Source of the DNA: Candidatus Hydrogenedentota bacterium | Lineage (GTDB): Bacteria > Hydrogenedentota > Hydrogenedentia > Hydrogenedentales > CAITNO01 | NCBI GenBank assembly: GCA_012730105.1 | Contig: JAAYBJ010000055.1 | Location: 1 to 54,377, forward strand | Direction: 5' to 3' | Length of the DNA: 54,377 bases | In this document: in pieces, positions 25,540 to 33,324 of the stretch | Position numbering within the stretch: the first letter of the stretch is position 1 | How the letters are laid out: every line of letters starts with the position of its first letter | The notes under the pieces: model-generated | The model's input: only the letters and a program-made list of their open reading frames with translations | Told to the model about the DNA's origin: nothing | Databases searched by the model: none | Translations under genes and position numbers: made by a program

Positions 25540-25595
25540 AAATGAACCCCTTAGAAATACACATTGGAACAAGAAATCAGCCTGAAACCACTATT

Positions 25596-25625
25596 AGTGT
25601 ATCGAAATCGGCTGATATCAGTCAA
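25596..25625 (-). promoter_or_regulatory. Promoter of the small membrane protein/larE unit
   Basis: On the minus strand TTGACT (25620-25625) and TACACT (25596-25601) are 18 bases apart. A perfect palindrome CTGATATCAG (25612-25621) overlaps the -35 and spacer and could be an operator. Confidence 0.55.
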
Positions 25626-25730
25626 ATCCGGGGTGTGGCGCTATTCCCTCTTGAAAAAGGGTTTGGAGACAAAAAACAGGATTGTCATCGTGTACGCAAA
25701 GCGGCGGATTCCCGCTTCATATCCGATTCC

Positions 25731-25754
25731 CCCGCACAAGATCAGTCGTGCGGG
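25731..25754 (-). other. Hairpin at the end of the dehydrogenase gene
   Basis: CCCGCAC (25731-25737) pairs with GTGCGGG (25748-25754) around a 10-base loop that includes the stop codon of the gene ending at 25742. No U-tract follows, so it is a weak terminator candidate at most. Confidence 0.35.
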
Positions 25755-26785
25755 TGAATCATTATTTTCATCCCCTTGCGGGACTCCATGACTTCAAAGG
25801 CCTCGTGAATTCCAGATAAGGGGAAGGTGTGGGTAATCACGGGCCTGACGCGCACCTTTCCCGTATGAATGAGGGAAACGGCCAATTCGTGCTGGCGCGG
25901 CACGCTTCCATGAGAACCCGTAACGAAGCATTCCTTGTAGTGGATGGTGTTGGAGGGGATGCTGGCGGGCCGCGCGTCCTTCGGCAGGCCCCCAAAGAGA
26001 TTTACATAACCCCGGTGAGCCACCATGTCAATGGCCTGTTCGTGGGCCTCAACGGTGCCGCAGGTGGTGATGACCACGTCAGGGCCGCAGCCGCCGGTTT
26101 CTTCCAAGCAACGCGCCACGACATCCTGCTCTTCGGATGCGATATACACATCGGCCTTGTAGGCGCGGGCTATTTCCATACGTTTTCTGCTACGTTGCAC
26201 CCCGATGACCTTGAGCGCGCCCATGGCGCGCGCCAAGTCGATCATCATGCATCCGATAGGCCCCAGGCCTAGCAATACTACGGTTTTCCCAAGAGACATG
26301 TTCACGATTTCGAGGCCATTGACGGCGCAGGCGAGGGGCTCCGCCAGCGCGGCCTCGTCATAGGCGAGCCCGTCGGGAATGGGTGTCACGGGCCCTTCTT
26401 CAAGCAGCAGCTGCGGCAGTTTCATGTACTGGGTAAAGGCGCCTGAAATCTGATAGCCGACCGCATAATTCACGGCACAATTATTGCCGAGCCCGTTCCG
26501 GCACCAGGAGCATTGTCCGCACGGCACATCCGCACCAAGGGCGATACGGTCGCCTTCTTTCAGGCGGGTGACCTTCCGGCCGACTTTTTCTATGACGCCG
26601 GCGGCCTCATGCCCCATGATCGCGGGTGGCGTCACGCGGGGATTCCCGTGATGCAGGATGCGGCTGTCCGATCCGCAGATCGCCACGGACTCCACCCGCA
26701 TCAAGGCGGAATAATCATCGATTTCGGGAAGATTCATTTCCCGGAGGACAAGATCTCCGGGACTCTCCAGTACGGCTGCAAGCAC
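25742..26785 (-). CDS. Zinc-dependent medium-chain dehydrogenase (sorbitol/threonine dehydrogenase-like)
   Basis: The 347-residue enzyme has all zinc MDR motifs: catalytic C37 in AICGSD, H59-E60 in MGHEAAG, four structural-zinc cysteines (C89, C92, C95, C103), and the nucleotide-binding GLGPIG near 173-178. It would oxidise a secondary alcohol of a polyol or sugar with NAD(P). GTG at 26785 is the start: AAGGAG sits 7 bases upstream and the MDR N-terminus begins there. It is the third gene of a minus-strand operon, 25 bases after a second MDR and behind an isomerase-epimerase fusion, so a sugar alcohol is the likely substrate class. The exact substrate is unknown. Confidence 0.88.
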   Translation of the reverse strand: MLAAVLESPGDLVLREMNLPEIDDYSALMRVESVAICGSDSRILHHGNPRVTPPAIMGHEAAGVIEKVGRKVTRLKEGDRIALGADVPCGQCSWCRNGLGNNCAVNYAVGYQISGAFTQYMKLPQLLLEEGPVTPIPDGLAYDEAALAEPLACAVNGLEIVNMSLGKTVVLLGLGPIGCMMIDLARAMGALKVIGVQRSRKRMEIARAYKADVYIASEEQDVVARCLEETGGCGPDVVITTCGTVEAHEQAIDMVAHRGYVNLFGGLPKDARPASIPSNTIHYKECFVTGSHGSVPRQHELAVSLIHTGKVRVRPVITHTFPLSGIHEAFEVMESRKGMKIMIHPHD

Positions 26786-26792
26786 AAGGGGG

Positions 26793-26798
26793 CTCCTT
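26793..26798 (-). promoter_or_regulatory. Ribosome-binding site that fixes a GTG start
   Basis: On the minus strand AAGGAG is followed by 7 bases and GTG at 26785, the only start that gives an intact dehydrogenase N-terminus. Confidence 0.7.
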
Positions 26799-26810
26799 CA
26801 AGGATGGTTG

Positions 26811-27866
26811 TCATCCAAGTATGGGCTGAATGATGACTTTCATGGTTGTTTGCGTCTTCTCATAAACCGTGCGAAGCATTCCCGGGGCATGCGCCAGGGT
26901 GACACGGTGGCTGATCAGGGGATTCAAGAGCAGCGCGCTCGCCGCCATGGACTGAAGCACAACCTGCCACTCGTCACGGTTGCCCGAAGCGCTATAGACG
27001 GAATTCCAGCTGCCGACAATGGAAATCTCACGGCGCATGGTCTGGGACAACAGGGAGGCAGGCATCAATACATCGGCGGAGGGATTGCCCAGCAGCACCA
27101 CACGCCCGCCTATGCCCGCGGCTTCCAGGCATCCCGTTAACGTATCCGGCACACCGGCAGCATCAATGGCGATATCCACGCCCAGACCGTCGGTCAGATT
27201 ATCGACCACCTCGCGGGTCAGCGTTTCGGACGCATTAAAACAATAGCGGAATCCGAGCTGGCGGGCCAGCGCGCATTTGTCCGGCGCCACGTCAAACAGG
27301 ATCACCTTCCCCGCACCCGATATTTCCGCCCACTGCGCCACCATGAGTCCGACGGGCCCGGCACCGAAAACCGCAACCACCTCGCCCGCAGAGAGGCCAC
27401 CCGCGCGGCGCAGCGCATGCAAGGCGACGGCGGCCGGCTCGGCCATGGCCGCCACTTCCATGGAAACCCCTTCCGGCACCCGCAATACATTCCGGCGCGG
27501 CACCTTCACATATTCCGCAAACGCACCATGGCAGCGGGAGCCCAGGTAATCGTAGTCCAGGCACTGGGCATAACGGCCGCGTTCGCAGGAGGGGCACTTC
27601 CCGCACCATAGGAGAGGAAAAGCCGTGACATGGGCGCCCTTTTCCAGGTCGTCCACGCCCTCGCCACACTCGGTGACCAGTCCGGAAAATTCATGGCCGC
27701 ATATCAGGGGGTAACGATGCGCCCCCTTGGTGAAAATACGCGGAATATCCGAACCGCACACCCCGCATGCCACGACTTGGATCAGCACTTCCCCGGGGCC
27801 GGGTTCAGGCACGGGCATATCCTCCAGCCTGAGATCGTCAATTCCATGCAGTACCAGTGCTCTCAT
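26811..27866 (-). CDS. Zinc-dependent medium-chain dehydrogenase, galactitol-1-phosphate dehydrogenase-like
   Basis: The 351-residue protein carries C37 in CGVCGSD, H58-E59 in CGHEFSG, structural cysteines C88, C91, C94 and C102, and the Rossmann motif GAGPVG near 169-174. The CGSDIPRIFTKGAH-x-YP stretch closely resembles E. coli galactitol-1-phosphate 5-dehydrogenase (GatD). No phosphotransferase genes are nearby, so the substrate may be a free or differently phosphorylated polyol. It lies 18 bases after the epimerase fusion and 25 bases before the second dehydrogenase. Two successive dehydrogenases in one operon suggest two oxidation steps or two related polyols. Confidence 0.88.
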   Translation of the reverse strand: MRALVLHGIDDLRLEDMPVPEPGPGEVLIQVVACGVCGSDIPRIFTKGAHRYPLICGHEFSGLVTECGEGVDDLEKGAHVTAFPLLWCGKCPSCERGRYAQCLDYDYLGSRCHGAFAEYVKVPRRNVLRVPEGVSMEVAAMAEPAAVALHALRRAGGLSAGEVVAVFGAGPVGLMVAQWAEISGAGKVILFDVAPDKCALARQLGFRYCFNASETLTREVVDNLTDGLGVDIAIDAAGVPDTLTGCLEAAGIGGRVVLLGNPSADVLMPASLLSQTMRREISIVGSWNSVYSASGNRDEWQVVLQSMAASALLLNPLISHRVTLAHAPGMLRTVYEKTQTTMKVIIQPILG

Positions 27867-27884
27867 CGCTTCATGATCTCCTGT

Positions 27885-29570
27885 TCACCTGCCGCCCTCC
27901 GGCGCATGCCTTCGCGCAAGCCCCGCGCGAATGGCGGTCTTCATTTCCGCCATGTTTTCACTCCGCGTCCCTCCAGCATGGAAAAGGCTGCTGGAGCCGG
28001 CCACCAGACAGTCCGCCCCCGCCGCAACCATGTCCGGAATATTCAAAAAACTCACATGGCCGTCCACCTGGATGGGGATATCGACGCCCCGGGATGCCAG
28101 GTAATGATGGCAATCTTTAATTTTGCGCAGGCCCGCGGGCACCATCTGCTGCCCTGCGAATCCGGGGTTCACCGTCATGATAAGCACGAAATCCAGTCGC
28201 TCCAATACATACTCAAGCGCTTGCAGGGGCGTACCCGGATTCAAGGCCACACCCGCGCGGACTCCGGCATCCCGAATGGCCGCCAGGGTGCGGTCCAGAT
28301 GCCGGCCGGACTCCACGTGCACGGAAATTTGTTCCACGCCAATCTTGAGCAGTTCTCGTACAAAAAACTCATGGTCCATGACCATCAGGTGGGCGTCAAA
28401 AGGCAGTGTCGTTATCGGACGCAGCTGCCGGAGTACCTCAAATCCAATGGGCATGTTGGGCGTAAACCGGCCATCCATGATATCCAGATGCAGCCAGTCC
28501 GCGCCAAGCCGATCCAGTTCTTTAACCGCATCCTCGAGCCGGCAGAAATCCGCACACATCAAGGACGGCGCGATTTCAACAGGCTTTGTAGTCTCGTTTG
28601 CTAAAATTACACATTCCGGTGCGGCGGGGACGGAAGGTGTGGAAGACCCTCTGGAGAAAACCGCTTTGATATACCTGAGGGATTCACGCAGATCCTCCTC
28701 AAGGAGGGGGTCGCTGTAATCCCGGCCCAATTTCGGTCCACCGATTTCGAGGTAAGCCACAAGGTTGTTCCCGGGAGGCATGCCCTCATGGGCGAAAAGT
28801 AAATCCCGCACTTCGGCGAGATCGATGATGCCCCGTTCCAGGTCATTGGCTGTAAATCCAAAGGTGGAATGATACCGGGCATCGGTATTTTTCAGATGCA
28901 GTTCCCGCAGCCACGGCAGCGAGGCTTTCAGCAGTTCCAGGTGCGTATGGACCACCGCGCCGTGCCGGTCCACATAGCCGTGCGAGATGTCCGCGCAGTA
29001 GCCGATTCCCGCAGTACCGGGATGGTCCGCATGGTAGGCCGACAGCGCTTCCGCCATGGCCGTAATTTCATCGGGGAGGGAGGGCGGTTCCGCCAGGCAG
29101 GACATGGGTTCCATGGTCAGGCAGGAAATGCCACGGCCATGGGCGACATGCATGAGTTCCCGCATATGCTTCAGGTAACGCGCCGTTCCCGCATCCTTAT
29201 GGCACATCCGGTCACGAAGCAGCGCACCGGGATTGGAGCCCACCGACCGGACGCCCAAAAGCCCCCCCACTTCAATCAGCCGCTCATAGTGTTTTCGCGC
29301 CACCGCCTCCCAGCCGGGTTCCTCCCGAAAGAATCCGCCGAGCTCACGATGGGCGGTGAACATGCTGGTAATCGAAAGACCATATTCATCGGCTTGTCTG
29401 CGTAATTCGGTAAAAAATACGTCGGGCAGGGAATAGAGTTCAAAAAAGGTTCCGATCTGCACATGGAGAATCCCCTCCTCCGCCAGCAGGCGAAAAAGCC
29501 AAGGATAGGAATAGCGGTATTCAACAGGATCGGTCTTGACACCGATTTCTATGTGCAGCGTATTACTCAA
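27885..29570 (-). CDS. Fusion of sugar isomerase/epimerase (xylose isomerase-like TIM barrel) and ribulose-phosphate 3-epimerase
   Basis: With the TTG start at 29570, preceded 5 bases upstream by AGGAAGGA, the protein has 561 residues. Residues about 1-305 are an AP-endonuclease-2/xylose-isomerase-like barrel with metal-ligand type residues (LEIGG, E in LTMEPMSC, the H in ELHLKNTD). After a linker of about 25 residues, a complete ribulose-phosphate 3-epimerase follows: IAPSLMCADF (near 332), HLDIMDGRFTPN, DAHLMVMD, MTVNPGFAGQ and IQVDGHVSF, so both catalytic aspartates and the metal histidines are kept. The two enzymes normally come from separate genes. A fused chain at the head of a polyol dehydrogenase operon suggests that a ketose or ketose phosphate is passed on toward the pentose phosphate pathway. 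An upstream ATG (29687) adds 39 residues unlike either family. Confidence 0.86.
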   Translation of the reverse strand: MSNTLHIEIGVKTDPVEYRYSYPWLFRLLAEEGILHVQIGTFFELYSLPDVFFTELRRQADEYGLSITSMFTAHRELGGFFREEPGWEAVARKHYERLIEVGGLLGVRSVGSNPGALLRDRMCHKDAGTARYLKHMRELMHVAHGRGISCLTMEPMSCLAEPPSLPDEITAMAEALSAYHADHPGTAGIGYCADISHGYVDRHGAVVHTHLELLKASLPWLRELHLKNTDARYHSTFGFTANDLERGIIDLAEVRDLLFAHEGMPPGNNLVAYLEIGGPKLGRDYSDPLLEEDLRESLRYIKAVFSRGSSTPSVPAAPECVILANETTKPVEIAPSLMCADFCRLEDAVKELDRLGADWLHLDIMDGRFTPNMPIGFEVLRQLRPITTLPFDAHLMVMDHEFFVRELLKIGVEQISVHVESGRHLDRTLAAIRDAGVRAGVALNPGTPLQALEYVLERLDFVLIMTVNPGFAGQQMVPAGLRKIKDCHHYLASRGVDIPIQVDGHVSFLNIPDMVAAGADCLVAGSSSLFHAGGTRSENMAEMKTAIRAGLARRHAPEGGR

Positions 29571-29575
29571 AAGAA

Positions 29576-29583
29576 TCCTTCCT
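29576..29583 (-). promoter_or_regulatory. Ribosome-binding site that fixes a TTG start
   Basis: AGGAAGGA on the minus strand is 5 bases before TTG at 29570, where the isomerase domain begins. Confidence 0.65.
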
Positions 29584-29835
29584 GCTGTTACCGAGATACG
29601 ATTCACGTCAGGCGCTATTGTATACCGAAGGCTTTTCTCAACAGAAATGAATTTCCCCTCTACATCACGAACGCCATTGCACCCCAAAAACTGTCTCCCG
29701 TTACAATCAAGTTTGTCCTGTGATCAGGTACTTTACATATTCAAAAGAATGTACATTTGCCCGTGTCTTTCGTGGCCATCTCTGCTTCATTATGCAGGCC
29801 CGTAGTGATTCCCGTAAATCCAAGGATATCAGGAG

Positions 29836-29865
29836 TTGACTTAGCGTTCGCTTCTTGGCTATACT
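29836..29865 (+). promoter_or_regulatory. arsR promoter
   Basis: TTGACT (29836-29841) and TATACT (29860-29865) are separated by 18 bases. The -10 hexamer overlaps the operator at 29855-29878, as expected for repression by ArsR. Confidence 0.78.
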
Positions 29866-29878
29866 ACCAAATAGCCAA
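29855..29878 (+). promoter_or_regulatory. ArsR operator, site 1
   Basis: TTGGCTA and TAGCCAA form perfect 7-base inverted half-sites around 10 bases and cover the arsR -10 element. A site of the same total length and spacing recurs at 30264-30287. Confidence 0.78.
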
Positions 29879-29894
29879 TCATAGGAGACGCAGC

Positions 29895-30218
29895 ATGGAC
29901 GCCAAAACGCAGCTTCAGTTTGACGCCCGGGCCAAAATCATCAAGGCCCTCGCTCATCCCTCACGCCTGTTTATTGTGGACGTACTGGCGAAGGGCGAAC
30001 GGTGCGTATGTGAACTGCGCGAGGGCGTCGGCGCGGACATGTCCACCGTTTCCAAACACCTTTCGATTTTAAAGAACGCCGGAATTGTGGAGGATGACAA
30101 GCGGGGACTCCAGGTCTTCTACCGTCTGCGTTGCCCCTGCGTCCTGAATTTCATCGGATGTATTGAGAATGTGATTCAGGCAAACGCGCAGCACCACAAG
30201 GCGCTTGCCGCACGATAG
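29895..30218 (+). CDS. arsR: ArsR/SmtB-family arsenic-responsive repressor
   Basis: The 107-residue winged-helix protein has the ArsR helix pair KALAHPSRLFIVDVLAKGE and the recognition segment STVSKHLSILKNAGIV. The E-R-C-V-C-E-L motif (C37, C39) at the start of the third helix corresponds to the arsenite-binding CxC of classical ArsR; further cysteines at 80, 82 and 89 could complete a three-sulfur site as in variant ArsR proteins. Binding of As(III) would release it from the operators at 29855-29878 and 30264-30287. The ATG at 29895 is chosen because AGGAG lies 7 bases upstream; a longer frame from 29757 runs through the promoter. Confidence 0.93.
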   Translation: MDAKTQLQFDARAKIIKALAHPSRLFIVDVLAKGERCVCELREGVGADMSTVSKHLSILKNAGIVEDDKRGLQVFYRLRCPCVLNFIGCIENVIQANAQHHKALAAR

Positions 30219-30263
30219 GCATCATTTCTATCAGACTTTCAAGATATTGCTTTTGCCCAGTAA

Positions 30264-30287
30264 TTGGCAGATTTGCCAAGTAGCCAA
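30264..30287 (+). promoter_or_regulatory. ArsR operator-like site 2
   Basis: TTGGCAG-N10-TAGCCAA has the same 24-base geometry as site 1 and shares its right half (CCAA-n-TAGCCAA). It also contains an inner palindrome TTGGCA-N4-TGCCAA. It lies between arsR and the permease gene, so it may give the downstream genes separate arsenic control, although no strong promoter is seen next to it. Confidence 0.65.
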
Positions 30288-30309
30288 CAGACAGGGATTG
30301 TGGAAATAT

Positions 30310-31608
30310 ATGAACTGGAAACATGAGTGGAAGGCGCTGGCCGTAATTATAGTGGTATTTCTGGCCTGCTTTTATCTGCCGGTGGGCCTTCCCCGCTTTG
30401 ACAGTGCGATCATGGAGGCGCTTCACCTGGTCAAATGGTATGCGCAGGAACATGTACTCCTCTGCCTGATCCCGGCGTTTTTTATTGCGGGCGCCATTTC
30501 GGTATTTATCAGCCAGGCTTCCGTGATGAAATACCTCGGCGCCAACGCGCCCAAGGTTCTTGCCTATGGGGTTGCCTCCGTTTCAGGAAGCATCTTGGCC
30601 GTGTGTTCCTGCACGGTGCTGCCCCTGTTCAGCGGCATTTGGCGCATGGGCGCGGGCCTGGGACCAGCCACAACATTCCTGTATTCCGGTCCCGCGATCA
30701 ATGTCCTTGCCATTGTCCTAACGGCACGGGTTCTGGGCATGCAACTGGGCATCGCCCGCGCTGTGGGCGCCATCGTGTTCAGCATCCTCATCGGGCTGCT
30801 GATGCATCTCATCTTTCGCAAGGAAGAACAGGAGAAAGCCATCGCCCAGGCATCCCTGCCGGAGCCGGAAGTCGGCCGGCCATTGTGGAAGACAGCAGCG
30901 TATTTCGCCTCCATGGTGGGCATTCTCGTTTTTGCCAACTGGGGCAAGCCGGAATCCGATGCCGGGCTGTGGTATGCCCTGTATAACGCCAAATGGGCTA
31001 TTACGGCCGTCTTCGGACTGGGCTTCGGCATCCTCCTGACCGTGTGGTTCCAAATGCCCTGGTGGAAGACGGTTCTTGCCGCGGTGCCGGCCATCGTGCT
31101 TGCCGTCCTGTTCCCCCACCAACCCGTCTTGTCCTTTGCGGCGGCTTCCATCGGACTCTCGGTCATTACCAGCACCAGCGACGGCGAGATGGGCGAATGG
31201 TTCGGGGTAAGCTGGGGCTTTGCCAAGCAAATCCTGCCGCTGTTGCTGGGTGGCGTGCTGGTGGCCGGCGCGTTGCTGGGCAGACCGGGCAATGAGGGGC
31301 TGATTCCCAACGCCTGGGTCACGTGGGCGGTGGGCGGTAATTCTCTGACATCCAATTTTTTGGCCTCCATCCTGGGCGCCTTCATGTATTTCGCCACCCT
31401 GACGGAGGTTCCCATACTCCAAGGGCTGATCGGTTCGGGCATGGGAAAGGGGCCCGCGCTGGCATTGCTGCTTGCCGGTCCGGCGCTCTCCCTGCCCAGC
31501 ATGCTGGTCATTTACAGTGTCATGGGATTTAAAAAGACTTTTGTGTACTGTTCCCTGGTGGTGGTGATGTCGACCATCGCCGGCATTCTTTTCGGTATGT
31601 TTGCGTAA
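30310..31608 (+). CDS. ArsP_1/DUF318-type permease, probable organoarsenical exporter
   Basis: The start is ATG 30310; the longer frame from 30205 would translate the operator. The 432-residue protein has about ten membrane helices and the family signature in which CSCTVLPLFSGIWRMGAGLG (residues 99-118) is followed by PATTFLYSGPAIN, with cysteines 99 and 101 in a C-x-C pair. DUF318 members include ArsP, which exports trivalent methylarsenite and aromatic arsenicals. Because ArsM in the same island would make methylated arsenicals, that role fits; the family also has members with other or unknown substrates. The cytoplasmic loop near 180 is charged and variable. A thiol-redox gene follows 18 bases later. 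Confidence 0.85.
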   Translation: MNWKHEWKALAVIIVVFLACFYLPVGLPRFDSAIMEALHLVKWYAQEHVLLCLIPAFFIAGAISVFISQASVMKYLGANAPKVLAYGVASVSGSILAVCSCTVLPLFSGIWRMGAGLGPATTFLYSGPAINVLAIVLTARVLGMQLGIARAVGAIVFSILIGLLMHLIFRKEEQEKAIAQASLPEPEVGRPLWKTAAYFASMVGILVFANWGKPESDAGLWYALYNAKWAITAVFGLGFGILLTVWFQMPWWKTVLAAVPAIVLAVLFPHQPVLSFAAASIGLSVITSTSDGEMGEWFGVSWGFAKQILPLLLGGVLVAGALLGRPGNEGLIPNAWVTWAVGGNSLTSNFLASILGAFMYFATLTEVPILQGLIGSGMGKGPALALLLAGPALSLPSMLVIYSVMGFKKTFVYCSLVVVMSTIAGILFGMFA

Positions 31609-31626
31609 CCTTAAGGAGCATCGAGC

Positions 31627-31860
31627 ATGAAAAAGTTGCAAATACTGGGCACCGGTTGTCCCAAGTGCAAAAAACTGGCGGAAAACACCGAAGCTGCCGC
31701 CAACGAACTGGGTATTGCGTATGAACTGGAAAAGGTCACGGATATCAACGCCATCATGGGCTTCGGAGTAATGATGACGCCCGCCCTTGCGGTGGACGGC
31801 CAGGTCAAGGTAGTGGGCAAGGTGCCTTCTCCGGATGAAATCAAGCCGTGGCTGGCATGA
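31627..31860 (+). CDS. Small redox-active disulfide (thioredoxin-like) protein
   Basis: The 77-residue thioredoxin-fold protein has the active pair C11-x-x-C14 in LGTGCPKCKK and the cis-proline region MMTPALAVDGQVKVVGK. Such redox-active disulfide protein 2 relatives are regularly found next to DUF318 permeases and probably exchange thiols or bind a soft metal for them. It has no signal peptide. AAGGAG precedes the ATG. Confidence 0.88.
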   Translation: MKKLQILGTGCPKCKKLAENTEAAANELGIAYELEKVTDINAIMGFGVMMTPALAVDGQVKVVGKVPSPDEIKPWLA

Positions 31861-31892
31861 CATCGCGCCACGAACCATAAGGAACCACTACC

Positions 31893-32288
31893 ATGACTGC
31901 AACCAACTCCTGTGGATGCGGCACCGCCCCGAAACTGATCTATGCGTGTTCGGGGGCCGCCGACGTGGGCGGGCTCTGTGATCAGGCCGCCCGCACGCTC
32001 GCCCGCGAGGGCGTTGGAAGGCTGTATTGTCTCGCCGGCATCGGCGCCGAGATTGACGTAATGGTCGCCAACGCCCGTTCCGCGTCCGCCAGCCTGGCGC
32101 TGGACGGGTGCGCGATGGACTGTGCCAAAAAGACGCTGGAGAAGGCGGGGGTGGAAAACATCGCCCATTTTCGCGCGTCCGATCACGGTTTTGAAAAGGG
32201 AAAGTCGCCCGTTACCCCGGAAAACGTGGAGCGTCTGGCATCACTGGCGCGCCCGCTGTTGAACTGTCGGGCGGGAGAGGTCTTATGA
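31893..32288 (+). CDS. DGC-domain putative zinc-binding protein
   Basis: The 131-residue protein shows the DGC domain: a cysteine early in YACSGAADVG (C19), C46 in RLYCLAGIG, and the naming motif LDGCAMDCAKK (C73, C77). Four conserved cysteines suggest a zinc or other soft-metal site. Members are often linked to metal or arsenic loci, but their function is not established. An N-terminal NSCGCG extension adds cysteines 7 and 9. The end overlaps the next gene by four bases. Confidence 0.85.
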   Translation: MTATNSCGCGTAPKLIYACSGAADVGGLCDQAARTLAREGVGRLYCLAGIGAEIDVMVANARSASASLALDGCAMDCAKKTLEKAGVENIAHFRASDHGFEKGKSPVTPENVERLASLARPLLNCRAGEVL

Positions 32289-32731
32289 AAAACGCCGCCT
32301 TCCTGGTGTTTTTGGCCACAGCTTTCTTCGGCGCCCTGTCAAGTTGTGGCACGGAGGCTGCGCCGTCAGCGCAACCCCCGAAAACCGCGCCCGATAAAGA
32401 GGTGCGCGTGTACTATTTTCACAGGACCGCGCGCTGTTCCGGTTGCCTGAAGATTGAGTCGCTGGCCCATGAGACGGTGAAGACCTTCTTTCCTGTCGAA
32501 CTGGAAAGCGGCGCAGTGCAGTGGCATGCCGTCAATGTGGATGATGAAGACAAGAAGCATTTCGTAGACGACTACGAGTTGTCCACGCAAACGTTAATTG
32601 TGGCGGAGTTTTCCGGCGGGAAGCAGTCCCGCTGGAAGAACCTTGACAAGGTTTGGGAACTTCTGGATAACGATGTCGATTTCGGCCGGTATGTGGAAAC
32701 GGAAATTCGCGCGTGGTTATCCGGCGATTAA
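32285..32731 (+). CDS. ArsF-like thioredoxin-fold lipoprotein
   Basis: The 148-residue protein starts with a lipoprotein signal (hydrophobic stretch, then LSSC with C21). The mature part has a thioredoxin-like strand VRVYYFHRTARCSGC with a C51-x-x-C54 pair. This matches a family that databases label ArsF or nitrophenyl compound nitroreductase subunit, which recurs in arsenic islands. I infer an extracytoplasmic thiol-redox lipoprotein. It overlaps the DGC gene by four bases (ATGA), so translation is coupled. Confidence 0.78.
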   Translation: MKNAAFLVFLATAFFGALSSCGTEAAPSAQPPKTAPDKEVRVYYFHRTARCSGCLKIESLAHETVKTFFPVELESGAVQWHAVNVDDEDKKHFVDDYELSTQTLIVAEFSGGKQSRWKNLDKVWELLDNDVDFGRYVETEIRAWLSGD

Positions 32732-32776
32732 GGTTTTCCGCCCTTCCGGAACAGGCAAAAAGAAAGGATTTCGATC

Positions 32777-33310
32777 ATGACGGACAGCGATACCACGGTT
32801 CAGACGACGGGGCGGGGATCCATCCTGCTCAAACTGGCCGCTGTGGCCTTACTGGCGGCGGCAGTAGGCGCCACCCTGTATGCCAGGAAAACAGCCGAAA
32901 TGAAAGCGACGCCGGATGAAGGGGCTGAAGCCGCCACCAACCGGGTCCCGGAGCCTTCCGATCCGCCCGCCGAGGCATTGGCGACCATCGCGGCATCCGC
33001 CGGAGACTCCCCCGCGGTCATGCTACCGACGCTGCTGGACCTGGGCGCGACAAAGTGTATTCCCTGCAAGATGATGGCCCCGATCCTTGAAGAACTGAAA
33101 GTGGAATACGCGAACCAACTCAAGGTTGTCTTTATAGACGTTTGGCAGAACCCGGAGGCTTCGAAGGCGCACAACATCAACCTGATTCCGACGCAGATTT
33201 TTCTGGACGCGGAAGGAAAAGAGTTATACCGGCATGAAGGATTCTTTGCCAAGGCGGACATTCTCGCCAAGTGGAAGGAACTGGGCGTTGATCTTGCCGC
33301 GGGAAAATAA
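32777..33310 (+). CDS. Membrane-anchored extracytoplasmic thioredoxin
   Basis: The 177-residue protein has one membrane helix (about 17-36), an Ala/Pro/Glu-rich linker to about 80 and a thioredoxin domain with C94-I-P-C97 in TKCIPCKMMAPIL and the cis-proline IPTQIFLD. The helix places the domain outside the cytoplasm. It would receive electrons from the CcdA-type protein encoded 14 bases downstream and pass them to the other exported redox proteins of the island. Confidence 0.88.
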   Translation: MTDSDTTVQTTGRGSILLKLAAVALLAAAVGATLYARKTAEMKATPDEGAEAATNRVPEPSDPPAEALATIAASAGDSPAVMLPTLLDLGATKCIPCKMMAPILEELKVEYANQLKVVFIDVWQNPEASKAHNINLIPTQIFLDAEGKELYRHEGFFAKADILAKWKELGVDLAAGK

Positions 33311-33324
33311 ACCAGGAGAATGTC

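Larger units (their letters stand above)
29571..29894. other. Divergent regulatory region between polyol operon and arsenic island
   Basis: This 324-base gap contains the arsR promoter and operator at its right end. For the minus-strand operon I find no convincing promoter; a TATACAAT word near 29626 lacks a properly spaced -35. No coding sequence is supported. Confidence 0.55.

Noticed and set aside
30718-31878. A 386-codon minus-strand frame opposite the ArsP-like gene
   Set aside because: The plus-strand frame has the permease signature and operon context; the opposite frame is His/Gln/Arg-rich shadow.
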